Below, piece by piece: positions 32,278-41,400 of a stretch of 45,613 bases of DNA (its first letter is position 1; every line of letters begins with the position of its first letter). The notes beneath the pieces are model-generated. The model had not been told where the DNA came from, searched no databases, and saw only the letters and a program-made list of their open reading frames with translations. Origin of the DNA: Variovorax sp. KBW07. GTDB taxonomy: Bacteria; Pseudomonadota; Gammaproteobacteria; Burkholderiales; Burkholderiaceae_C. A program made the translations under genes and the position numbers. Where the stretch lies: positions 1-45,613 of the forward strand of contig NZ_QAJK01000072.1 of the NCBI RefSeq assembly GCF_003852515.1, written 5' to 3'.

Positions 32278-34599
32278 ATGACCCGCCCTCTTCACCTGGT
32301 ACGCCCGATGCGCCTGATGCGCCGCCGCACGCCCGTCGCCGTGGCCCTGCTCGGCCTCTTCGCCTCGCTGCCCGCCGCCTTCGCGCAGCAGGCGTCCCAG
32401 CCCACGGCCCCGAGTGCCGCATCGTCGTCGTCGCCCTCGTCCGCCGCGGGTACCTCGGTGCCGGGCACGCTGCGCGAAGTGCAGGTGCAAGGCGCGCAAG
32501 ACAAGACCGGCTTCGGCGCCAACCCGTCGTCGCTCAATCGCCTGCCGGCCGACCTGCGCGACGCACCGCAGTCGGTCACCGTGATCAATCAGGCGGTGAT
32601 GCAATCGCAAGGCGCGACCTCGCTGGCGAGCGCGCTGCGCAACGTGCCGGGCCTCACCATCGGTGGCGCCGAGGGCGGGCAGATCGGCACCAACATCAAC
32701 CTGAACGGCTTCTCGGCGCGCACCGACATCTTTCTTGACGGCGCACGCGACCGCGCGCAGTACTACCGCGACACCTTCGCGCTCGAATCGGTCGAAGTGC
32801 TGATGGGCCCCTCGTCGATGCTGTTCGGCCGCGGCTCCACCGGCGGCGTGATCAACCAGGTCACCAAGAAACCGTCGCTCACGCCCGCGGGCGAGGTCTC
32901 GCTGTCGGCCAGCACCACGGGCCTGGTGCGCTCGACCATCGACATCAACCGGCCGCTGTCGGACACCTCGGCCTTCCGCATCGCGGCCATGGGCCAGCAA
33001 GGCGACGCGAGCACGCGCGAGCAGACCAAGCTGAAAGACTTCGGCCTCGATGCGTCGCTGAAGTTCGGCATCAACACCCCCACGCAGGTCACGCTGTCCG
33101 CGCTGGTGCAGCACAACCGCGACCAGCCCGACTACGGCGTGCCGCCGCTCAACGGCCATCCGGTGAAGGTCGACCGCAACCTGGCCTACGGCTTCAGCGA
33201 CGACCGCACGATTTCCGACATTCGGGCGTTCAGCGCGGTGGTGCAGCACAAGCTCACGGCCGACACGTCGATCCGCAACCAGACCCAGTACAACGACGTG
33301 ACCACCGACGCGCGAGAGACGGCGCCGCAGAGCATCGGCACGCTGTCGGCCAAGGGTGTGTTCACGCCGTTTTCCACCGGTACCACCGCCGTGCCGGCCG
33401 CCGCTTTCACCACGCTGCCGCTCGAAAGCCTGTGGGTGCGCCAGCAAAGCCATGACCGCACGATCCACGACAAGTCGCTGTTCAACCTGACCGAGCTCAA
33501 CACGAAGTTCCAGACGGGTTCCATCAAGCACACGCTGCTCGCGGGCTTTGAACTGGGCCACGACACCTACGACAACCAGGCCTACTACCGCAACGGCAGT
33601 TGCGCCGGCGTGGCGCTGAACCCCGCCGGCGGCACGAGCGGCTATGCCACCTGCTCGCCGCTGCTCGCGCCCTACCAGGGCAACACGCCGGTCACCGCGC
33701 CGTCGCTGCCCGGCAACCTGGCCACGGCCAGCGCCACCACGGTGGCGGGCTACGTGAACGACACCATCGAGCTGAACCCGCAGTGGAAGCTGGTGGGCGG
33801 CGTGCGGCAAGACCACTACCGCGCGAACATCCGCAACACGGTCACCAGCGCCACCACGCTCGCGGCAGAAAACCAGACCGTCGACTTCACCAGCGTGCGC
33901 GCCGGTGCGATCTGGCAACCGACGCCCGAGCAGTCGTACTACGTGTCGTACAGCACGTCGTTCAACCCTTCGCTCGAACAGCTGGTGGCCACCACCGGCA
34001 GCACGCAGCCGCTGCCGCCGCAGAAGAACAAGGCCTACGAGGCCGGCGGCAAGTGGGACATGAACGACGGCAACCTCTCGCTGACGGCGGCCGCGTTCCA
34101 GATCACGCAGACCAACGCGCGCTCGCAGAACAGCGACGGCACCTACAGCGCCACCGGCACCGTGCGCGTCAACGGCGTGCGCGCCGGCGTGGCGGGCCGC
34201 GTGACGGACAAGCTGCAGTTGTTTGGTGCCTACACGCACCTGGACGCCACCATCACGCAAGGCATCGCGCCCGGCACGCTCGGCAAGACGCCCGCCAACA
34301 CGCCGAAGGACGCGGCCAGCCTCTGGGCCACCTACGCCATCACGCCCGAATGGGAAATCGGTGGCGGCACCACCTACAGCGCGAAGCGTTTCGCCAACAA
34401 CACCGACCTGGTTCAGGTGGGCGGCTACGCACGGCTGGACGCGATGGTGGCTTACCATCAGCCCAAGTACGACATCCGCCTGAACGTGTTCAACCTGGCC
34501 AACCGCCATTACTACGACGCGCTGATTCCATCGGATGGCGGCCGTGCGGTGCCGGGCTCGGGCCGCGCCGCCACGGTGTCGTTCACCTATCACCTTTGA
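32278..34599 (+). CDS. TonB-dependent siderophore receptor, catecholate type (Fiu/PiuA-like)
   Basis: This 773-residue outer-membrane receptor has a signal peptide, about 1-37, ending in Ala-Phe-Ala-QQ. The plug domain follows at about 90-200 (RLPADLRDAPQSVTVINQAV, 'GARDRAQYYRDTFALESVEVLMGPSSMLFGRG', 'GGVINQVTKKP'). A 22-strand barrel runs to the C terminus. The 'DGARDRAQYYRDTFALESVEVL' pattern is characteristic of the Fiu/PiuA catecholate receptors. The start was set at ATG 32278 after GGAAAG; other ATGs lie 10 and 13 codons further in. The gene for a PiuC hydroxylase follows after 31 bases, the usual partner of this receptor class. A Fur-like site lies upstream, so iron starvation should induce it. 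The exact siderophore is unknown. Confidence 0.93.
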   Translation: MTRPLHLVRPMRLMRRRTPVAVALLGLFASLPAAFAQQASQPTAPSAASSSSPSSAAGTSVPGTLREVQVQGAQDKTGFGANPSSLNRLPADLRDAPQSVTVINQAVMQSQGATSLASALRNVPGLTIGGAEGGQIGTNINLNGFSARTDIFLDGARDRAQYYRDTFALESVEVLMGPSSMLFGRGSTGGVINQVTKKPSLTPAGEVSLSASTTGLVRSTIDINRPLSDTSAFRIAAMGQQGDASTREQTKLKDFGLDASLKFGINTPTQVTLSALVQHNRDQPDYGVPPLNGHPVKVDRNLAYGFSDDRTISDIRAFSAVVQHKLTADTSIRNQTQYNDVTTDARETAPQSIGTLSAKGVFTPFSTGTTAVPAAAFTTLPLESLWVRQQSHDRTIHDKSLFNLTELNTKFQTGSIKHTLLAGFELGHDTYDNQAYYRNGSCAGVALNPAGGTSGYATCSPLLAPYQGNTPVTAPSLPGNLATASATTVAGYVNDTIELNPQWKLVGGVRQDHYRANIRNTVTSATTLAAENQTVDFTSVRAGAIWQPTPEQSYYVSYSTSFNPSLEQLVATTGSTQPLPPQKNKAYEAGGKWDMNDGNLSLTAAAFQITQTNARSQNSDGTYSATGTVRVNGVRAGVAGRVTDKLQLFGAYTHLDATITQGIAPGTLGKTPANTPKDAASLWATYAITPEWEIGGGTTYSAKRFANNTDLVQVGGYARLDAMVAYHQPKYDIRLNVFNLANRHYYDALIPSDGGRAVPGSGRAATVSFTYHL

Positions 34600-34630
34600 T
34601 CGAGCCTACGGGCCGAAAGACCGATTCGCC

Positions 34631-35317
34631 ATGCTGGTGTGCATTCCCGGTGTCCTGGATCGCGAAGCGCTCGCGGCGGTTCGCGCGCGCCTCGATGCGG
34701 CGGGCGATGCCTGGGTCGATGGCCGTGTGACCGCCGGCCACCAGGGCGCGCCGGTCAAGTTCAACCAGCAGATCGACGAAGGATCGGCGGTGGCGCACGA
34801 ATGCCAGGCCATCGTGGCCAGCGCGCTCGAACGCCACCCGACCTTCATCAGCGCCGCGCTGCCGAACCTGCTGTACCCGCCGATGTTCAACCGCTACAGC
34901 GAAGGCATGCGCTTCGGCCTGCACGTGGACGGCGGCGTGCGCATCGACCCGCGCAGCGGACGCAAGCTGCGCACCGACCTGTCGGCCACGCTGTTCCTGT
35001 CGGATGCCGACAGCTACGACGGCGGCGAGCTGCAGATGGAAGACACGCACGGCATGCAGACCGTGAAGCTTGCGGCCGGCGACATGGTGCTGTACCCGGC
35101 CACCAGCCTGCACCAGGTGACGCCCATCACGCGCGGCGTGCGCGTGGCCTGCTTCTTCTGGGTGCAGAGCCTGGTGCGCGATGCCGGCGACCGTGCATTG
35201 CTGTTCGACATGGACAACGCGATCCAGCGGCTCAATCAGAGCGGCGCCGACGAATCGGCGCGCCGTACCCTTGTCGGGACGTACCACAACCTGCTTCGCA
35301 AGTGGAGCGACACCTGA
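34631..35317 (+). CDS. piuC: PKHD-type Fe(II)/2-oxoglutarate hydroxylase PiuC
   Basis: This 228-residue cytosolic non-heme iron oxygenase shows the facial triad in 'LHVDGG' (His 98, Asp 100) and 'SLHQVTPITRGVR' (His 161), with Arg 171 placed to hold 2-oxoglutarate. 'NRYSEGMRFGLHVDGG' and 'YDGGELQMED' are family signatures of the YbiX/PiuC group. Length is normal. PiuC homologues are regularly co-located with Fiu/PiuA receptors and are implicated in handling imported siderophores or their antibiotic mimics; the substrate remains undefined. The frame continues upstream into the receptor gene without a better start. ATG 34631 is the natural choice. It is expected to share the receptor's iron regulation. 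Confidence 0.93.
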   Translation: MLVCIPGVLDREALAAVRARLDAAGDAWVDGRVTAGHQGAPVKFNQQIDEGSAVAHECQAIVASALERHPTFISAALPNLLYPPMFNRYSEGMRFGLHVDGGVRIDPRSGRKLRTDLSATLFLSDADSYDGGELQMEDTHGMQTVKLAAGDMVLYPATSLHQVTPITRGVRVACFFWVQSLVRDAGDRALLFDMDNAIQRLNQSGADESARRTLVGTYHNLLRKWSDT

Positions 35318-35370
35318 GCTAGATAAACTCTCCCGGCTCGAAAAATCGATAACAACCGAGGAGAGAGAAC

Positions 35371-36420
35371 TTGCGTATTCACACTGCCCGCCTGACGGCC
35401 GGCCTGCTGCTCGCGTGCGCCGCTTTCGTGGCTCCTGCAGGCCATGCGGCGTCATCGTCCGACACCACCGGCGCCACTGCATCCACTTCCGCCGCCAGCA
35501 CACTGGAGGCCGAACAGGAAGCCGCCTTCAAGGCCGCGAAGGCCGTTCAAAAAATCGGGCCCGCCGAAATTGCATTGCGCGACCAGGCCCACCTGCACCT
35601 GCCGGCCGGCTACGTCTGGGTGCCGACGCCCGCCGCCGCGCAACTGATGCGCAGCATGGGCAACCGCACCGACGACACATTCATCGGCGCGATCTTTCCC
35701 GCTGACGACGCCGACTGGATGGCCGTCGTGAAGTTCGTGAAAGAGGGCTACATCAAGGACGACGACGCGAAAGACTGGAACGCCGACGACCTGCTCAAGA
35801 GCCTGAAGGAAGGGACCGAGGCCGCCAACGAAGAGCGCGCCAAGCGCGGCATTCCGGGCATCGAGGTCACGGGCTGGGCACAGAAGCCGCTGTACGAGGC
35901 AGAGTCACACCGCCTGGTGTGGTCGGCCCTGTCGAAAAGGAAGGGCGGCACCGATGGCAACCAGGGCGTCAACTACAACACCTACGCGCTGGGCCGCGAT
36001 GGCTACCTGAGCCTGAACCTCATCACCAACGCCAACGACCTGGACAAGTACAAGCCCGACGCCGCCAAGCTGCTCGCCGCGCTGCAGTACGACGACGGCA
36101 AGAAGTACGCGGACTTCAACGCGTCCACCGACAAGGTGGCCGCCTACGGCCTGGCCGCGCTGGTGGCCGGCGTGGCGGTGAAGAAGCTGGGCCTGTTCGC
36201 GCTGGTGCTGGCCTTCTTCGCCAAGTTCGCAAAGCTCGCCGTCGTGGCGGTCGGCGCCGCGCTCTGGGGCATCGCGAAGGTGTTCAAGAAGAAGGAGCCG
36301 GCGGTCGTGGCGACGGCACCGGTGGCGGGCGACTTCAACGGCACAAGCACTGGTGGCAGCACCAGCGGCACCGGTGGCACTGGCAACGCCAGCGAACCGC
36401 CGAAGCCTCCGACAGCCTGA
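35371..36420 (+). CDS. DUF2167-family membrane protein
   Basis: This 349-residue protein matches the DUF2167 membrane-anchored family. A signal peptide (1-26) ends at GHA-AS. The periplasmic region carries the family pattern: 'LPAGYVWVPTPAAAQLMRSMGN', 'IGAIFPADDADWMAVVKFVKEGYIKDDDAKDWNADDLLKSLKEGTEAANEERAKRGI' in brief, and 'VTGWAQKPLYEAESHRLVWS'. Two hydrophobic helices at about 257-305 are followed by Lys residues and a Gly/Thr/Ser-rich tail. The start is TTG at 35371, placed after a strong GAGGAGAGAG site. It lies 53 bases after piuC, so it may be read with it. Its function is unknown; the family is widespread in proteobacteria. Confidence 0.88.
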   Translation: MRIHTARLTAGLLLACAAFVAPAGHAASSSDTTGATASTSAASTLEAEQEAAFKAAKAVQKIGPAEIALRDQAHLHLPAGYVWVPTPAAAQLMRSMGNRTDDTFIGAIFPADDADWMAVVKFVKEGYIKDDDAKDWNADDLLKSLKEGTEAANEERAKRGIPGIEVTGWAQKPLYEAESHRLVWSALSKRKGGTDGNQGVNYNTYALGRDGYLSLNLITNANDLDKYKPDAAKLLAALQYDDGKKYADFNASTDKVAAYGLAALVAGVAVKKLGLFALVLAFFAKFAKLAVVAVGAALWGIAKVFKKKEPAVVATAPVAGDFNGTSTGGSTSGTGGTGNASEPPKPPTA

Positions 36421-36432
36421 AGCAGCGCTTCA
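36418..36432. repeat. palindrome containing both convergent stop codons
   Basis: TGAAGC-AGC-GCTTCA is a perfect 15-base dyad. Its left three bases are the stop of the DUF2167 gene and its right three bases are the stop (reverse) of the enoyl-CoA hydratase gene. With a six-pair stem and three-base loop it could act as a weak bidirectional terminator, but no T tract follows on either strand. Confidence 0.35.
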
Positions 36433-37221
36433 GCGGCCGGTGAAGCGTGGCGCCCGCTTGGCAACGAACGCCGCCACGCCTTCGCGAGCATCTGCGCTGC
36501 CCGCACGTTTGCGCAGCAGCTCATGCTCCATTGCCAGGTGCGCCTCGAAGGACCGGCCCGGCACACCGGCGCACAGCGCCTTGATGCCCGCGAACGATGC
36601 GCTGGCACCGCTTGCCAGCCGCATCACCAGCGCTTCGGCCGCGGCGGCAAGCTCGGCGTCCGGGTAGACCGCATCGACGATGCCCCATTCGAGACAACGC
36701 TTGCTGTCGACGGCATCGCTGAGCATCAGCAGCTGTTGCGCCCGCACCGGCCCCGCGCGCCGCGCCAGGAAGTAGGAAGCCCCCGCGTCCGGCGACAGCC
36801 CGATGGCCGCATAGCCCGTGCGTAGCTTCATCGACTCCGCCGCCAGCACGAAGTCGCCGCACAGCGCCAGCCCCACGCCCGCGCCGCCTGCGGGCCCGTT
36901 CACGGCCACGACCAGCGGCGCCGGACTGGCCGCCAGGCGCAGCAATGCCGGATGCAGGCTGTCGAGGATGGTGTCCACCAGCTCCGGCAGCTTCTCGCCA
37001 GCCGCCACGAACTCGTCGATGTCGCCGCCCGCGCAGAACACCCGCCCCTCGGCGGTCAGGAGAATGGCGCGCGGCTTGCGCTCCAGCAGCTCGTCGATGG
37101 CCCTCACCAACGAAGGGGAGTTTGTCGATGCGAGCACATTCGCGCGCTCGGGCCGCTTCAGCACGATGCGGCCGATGTCGTCCTGCAGGCTCCAGGCAAT
37201 GCCTTCGCTGTGGTTGTTCAT
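36430..37221 (-). CDS. enoyl-CoA hydratase/isomerase family protein
   Basis: This 263-residue crotonase-fold enzyme contains the oxyanion-hole segments AGGD (64-67) and 'NGPAGGAGVGLAL' (108-120) and the CoA-binding 'MKLRTGYAAIGLSPDAGASYFL' (131-152). The first catalytic Glu of true hydratases (in a GxCE motif) is missing, because Val 116 occupies the place. The second acid is Asp 145. A lone Asp here is the pattern of PaaG-like and other delta3,delta2-enoyl-CoA isomerases, so isomerase is a better guess than hydratase. It is divergent from an AraC-family regulator across 135 bases, which may control it. No other beta-oxidation or phenylacetate gene is nearby, so the pathway is open. Confidence 0.88.
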   Translation of the reverse strand: MNNHSEGIAWSLQDDIGRIVLKRPERANVLASTNSPSLVRAIDELLERKPRAILLTAEGRVFCAGGDIDEFVAAGEKLPELVDTILDSLHPALLRLAASPAPLVVAVNGPAGGAGVGLALCGDFVLAAESMKLRTGYAAIGLSPDAGASYFLARRAGPVRAQQLLMLSDAVDSKRCLEWGIVDAVYPDAELAAAAEALVMRLASGASASFAGIKALCAGVPGRSFEAHLAMEHELLRKRAGSADAREGVAAFVAKRAPRFTGR

Positions 37222-37356
37222 GTCGGTTGTCTCGTCTTTTTTTGATGGCGAAATGGTACGAGCCCTGCTCCGCCCCTGCGATGGCGTTTCGCATCGTTCG
37301 CATTGCCGAAAACATCAATCGACACGGTGGCATGCTTCGGGTCTGATCGCTGCGCC

Positions 37357-38484
37357 ATGCTGCAACCACCCGTCACCATTCCCATCGCCTTCGTCCAGGG
37401 CATGCTTTCCGGCATCCGCGCCCGGGGCGATGCCGCGCCCATCGACGCCAATGCCGCGCTGGAAGACGCCGGCATTGCGCCGGCACTGCTCGAAGAAATG
37501 GGATCGCGCGTTACCGCCGAACAGTACGTCGCCCTGTTCGCGCTGTTGATGGACCGGCTGGACGACGAGGGCCTGTGCTTCCTCTCGCGCCGCATGCGGC
37601 GCGGCAGCTTTGCGCTGATGACGCGCGCCACGCTGGGCGCGCCCACCTTCGAGGTGGCACTGCGCCGCGTGGCCCACACCTTCAGCCTGCTGCAGGACGA
37701 CCTGACGCTGGTGCTGCTGCGCGACGGCTCGCTCGCGGGCTTCGGGCTGCAAGTGAACGACCCGGCCGCCACGCACATGAACTTCCTGCACGAGCTGATG
37801 CTGCGCGTGTACTGGCGGCTCTCCGCGTGGCTGCACGGCGGCCGGCTGGCGGCGCGGCGCTTCGATTTCGGCTTTGCGCTGCCGCCCTATGCGGAGGGCT
37901 ACGCGAAGGTTTTTCCCGGGCCGCTGAAATTTGGCCAGCCCTGCTCGGCCGTGTGGTTCGAGAGCAGCGCGCTCGCCACGCCGATGCACCGCGACATGCA
38001 TGCGATGAACCTGTTCCTTGCGGAGGCGCCGGCCAACGTGATCCTGCCCCGGCTGGCGGAACAGGTGGTGAGCGCACGCGTGCGCGCGGTGCTGCAACAG
38101 AACCGGCCCGCCTGGGCCGACCTCGCGACCACCGCCAAGAGCCTCAACCTGTCCGTGAGCACGCTGCAGCGCCATCTGGCGACGGAAGGCACATCGTTCC
38201 AGTCGTTGAAAGACCAGTTGCGGCGCGACCTTGCCATCGTGCGGCTCAACACCAGCACCGTGCCGCTCGCGGCGCTGGCAGACGAGCTGGGCTTTGCCGA
38301 CAGCGCGGCTTTCCAGCGCGCCTTCAAGACCTGGACCGGTGGCGCGCCGGGTTCGTACCGGCGGCGCCACGAACCTGGCCTGCCTGGGGCATCAGGCGCA
38401 TCAGGCACGGCGGGTTCAGCAGGCTCCGGCGAGGAGCCCGCTCAACCGCTCACCACTTCACGCGAACGCCCAGCGAACCGTTGA
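37357..38484 (+). CDS. AraC-family transcriptional regulator (OruR/ArgR-like)
   Basis: This is a 375-residue transcription factor. Residues of about 20-200 match the 'arabinose-binding-like' domain of the OruR group (LLEEMGSRVTAEQYVALFALLMDRLDDEGLCFL, 'FLHELMLRVYWRLSAWL'). Residues of about 255-340 hold two helix-turn-helix motifs ('DLATTAKSLNLSVSTLQRHLATEGTSFQ' and 'VPLAALADELGFADSAAFQRAFKTWTG'). ATG 37357 is chosen; the frame also stays open upstream into the promoter. The last 33 residues are Gly/Ser/Ala-rich and unlike the family. The gene runs into the convergent autotransporter gene, overlapping it by 35 bases. It probably regulates the divergent enoyl-CoA hydratase/isomerase gene. Confidence 0.9.
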   Translation: MLQPPVTIPIAFVQGMLSGIRARGDAAPIDANAALEDAGIAPALLEEMGSRVTAEQYVALFALLMDRLDDEGLCFLSRRMRRGSFALMTRATLGAPTFEVALRRVAHTFSLLQDDLTLVLLRDGSLAGFGLQVNDPAATHMNFLHELMLRVYWRLSAWLHGGRLAARRFDFGFALPPYAEGYAKVFPGPLKFGQPCSAVWFESSALATPMHRDMHAMNLFLAEAPANVILPRLAEQVVSARVRAVLQQNRPAWADLATTAKSLNLSVSTLQRHLATEGTSFQSLKDQLRRDLAIVRLNTSTVPLAALADELGFADSAAFQRAFKTWTGGAPGSYRRRHEPGLPGASGASGTAGSAGSGEEPAQPLTTSRERPANR

Positions 38485-41400
38485 TTCCGCTCTTGACCTT
38501 GGCGTCGCCGCCCGAAGACCAGAGCTTGCCGACTTCGCCATAGAGGCTGGTCGTCTGGCTCAGTGCCAGCGTGAAGCCGCCTGCCAGCTCGGTGCTCGTG
38601 CCACCGGTGGGTGCGCCAATGTCGGTGGTGGTCGTGCCGGTCGTGAAGCGTGCGACGTCCATGCCGCTCGAAGTCTTGTAGACATTGAGGCGGCCGTACG
38701 GCTGCAGCGTGCCGACACCGGTATCGACCTGCCCCTTCACCCGAACGCCTGCGCGCACGAGCCAGCCGTTGTCCGCCTGCGGCTGCACCACGGCGCCGGA
38801 GATCAGCGAGTTGCCAAGGTCCAGGTGCTGGTGGATCAACTGCAGTTGCGGTTCCACGCTCCAGCCGCTGTTCCCGATCGCGAACGATTGGCCCACTTCG
38901 ATGGAGCCCAGCAGGCTGTTGCCCTTGCCGCCTACCCCAGCGCCCAGGCTCGGCTCGACCGTGTAGCGATGGCGGCCCGACTGCACCACCGCATCGGCGT
39001 AGAAGCCGCTGTCGCTGGTGTAGGTGCCGTACACGCCGACGTACTGGCTGCGCAGGTCGTTGCGGCCCACGCCCAGGTTGCGGATGCCGCTGGCAAAACC
39101 GTTGACGCGTGCATCGCCATCGAGCTGGCCGACGTAGATGCCTGCGCGCCAGTTCGACGTGGCGAGCAAGTCGGTGCCGGCCTGGAAGCCGGTCAGGCGG
39201 CCCTTGCTCGTGGGCGAGACGGCGCCGCCCTGCTGGATGTCGATGTCGGTGGACAGAACGCGTGCCCACGCACGGCGGTCCGAACCCGTGGGTGCGGTGG
39301 CCGTGCCCTTCACATCGTCGTCGCCCACGCGCTTGCGCAGGTCGCCGAGCATCGCCAGGTTGCCCTGGCGCAGCTGGTTCGGCAGTGCGGCGTAGAGCGC
39401 CGCTTCACGGCGGTACGTGATGACCGGCAAGCCCGCCGGGTTGCCCGGAGACACCGCATTCATGGTGGAGCGCAAGTACCAGTTCTCGCCCGCGCCCTTG
39501 GCATCGGCTGCGTTCAGGCGGTATTCGTAGGCGCCCGCATCGACATGGCCACCGGCCAGCGAGAACGCGTCCTTGGTGGTCTGCGCGGTGGTCTTGGCAC
39601 CGTTCTGCGCGGTGATCACCTCGATGCCGTTGCCGCTGGTCAATGCGCCCAGGCCACCGATGTTGGTGATCTGCACGGTGGTCTTGCCGCTGGCAACCGC
39701 CGTCGCGCCGTTGAGCACAAGGCGGTCCGATGGGCCCGTGCCGTTCAACGCGGTGCCCAGCTTCAGCACGCCGTTGTTGCCGACATACGGGCCATTGACC
39801 GTGAGCGTCGTGCCCGGCGTTGCGCCGGCCAGCGACACGGTGCCGCTGTTGGCCAGCGAAGCGATGCTCTGGTTGAAGCCCGCGAGGTCGAGCGTCGCAC
39901 CGGCTGCCACGCTGTGCGCGGAGACTGCGCTCAATGTGTTCACCGCACCTGCCTTCAGCGTGCCTTGCGCCACGTTGGTGGCGCCGGTGTACGTGTTGGA
40001 ACCCGACAGCGTCAGCGTGCCCGTGCCCTGCTTGGTGATGAAGCCGCCGCCGCTGATGCCGCCGCTCAGCCCGCCGTCGAACGCGCCCGTGTCGATGATC
40101 GGGTCCTGCTGGCCCGTGAGCTTGATCGCGTTGGCGATCGTCACGCCATTGGCACTGAAGCCCAGCGTGGTGTCGTCGTCCATCGTCAGCGTGCCGGTGC
40201 CCAGTGCCTGGCTGTGGCCGACGTTCAGGCGACCTTGGCGCAACGCGGTGCCGCCGGTGTAGGTGTTGGCGCCCGAGAGCGTCAACGCACCCGTGCCGAC
40301 CTTGACCAGCGAACCACCGGCGCCCGAGATCACGCCCGAGACTTCGGTGCTGGTGTTGAGGTTGCCGGTGGTCAGCGCCTTGGCGCCCAACCGCACCTCG
40401 CCGCCGCCCGAGAGCGAGCCGATGGTGGTGCCGGCCGACGTCAGCCTGCGAATGCTGATAAAGCCGCCCGTCTTGTTGACGACCGTGGCCTGCGTGGCCA
40501 TGCCGTTGTCCTGCATGTCGAGCGAGCCACCCGCCTCGTTGGTGATGACGGCCTGGCCGGCCGAACCGTCGTCCCAGATGTTGGTCGAACCACCCGCCGA
40601 GTTGACGATACGCGCATTGCCCGCGGTGGCGTTGTTCCACACCGTGACGCTGCCGCCGCGGTTGTCGAACACGGCGTCGCCCGCCGTGGAGTTGCCCGCA
40701 AAGGTGACGTTGCCGCCCTTGAAGTTGATGAAGCTCGCGTGTTCGGCGGAGGTGCTGTCCCTGAAGTCGATGCTGCCACCGTTGACTCCGGGGCTGGCAG
40801 CGGCGGTGGTGAAGTGCAGGTCGCCCGCGCCGGCATTGCCGGTGAACGCCAGGTAGCCGCTGCTGTTGACATCCACCGGACCGGTGCCCAGCGCGCCGGT
40901 CACGCTCGCGCTCACGCTGCCGCCATCGATCTTCGTGCCGCCGCTGTAGCTGTTGACGGATGCCAGCAACAGCTCGCCAGCACCGATCTTGCGCAGGCTC
41001 CCCGTGCCGCTCATCGTGCCGCCGAAGGTGCCGCTGGCCGACTGGTCGAAGGTGACGTTGGCGTTGTTGACGATGTCGCCCTGCAGGCTGGTGGTATTGC
41101 CCTGCAGCACGCCGGCCTTCACCTGCGTGCCGCCGGTGTAGTTGTTGGCGCCGGTGAGCACCAGCGTGCCGTAGTCGTCCTTGGTGAGGCCGCCCGCGCC
41201 GGTGAGCACGGAGTTGATGGTGGCCTTCATGCTCGCACCGGATGCGGTGCCGTCGCCGACCTTGACGATGGTGCTGGCGTTGCCGAGCGTGAGCGCGTCC
41301 CCGGTCACCACGTAGCCGTCGGTGAAGAACTGCGCGCCGCCGATGACGACGTCGCCGCCGCCGTTGTCCACCGTGACGGTGCCGGCCGTGCCGCCGAACA

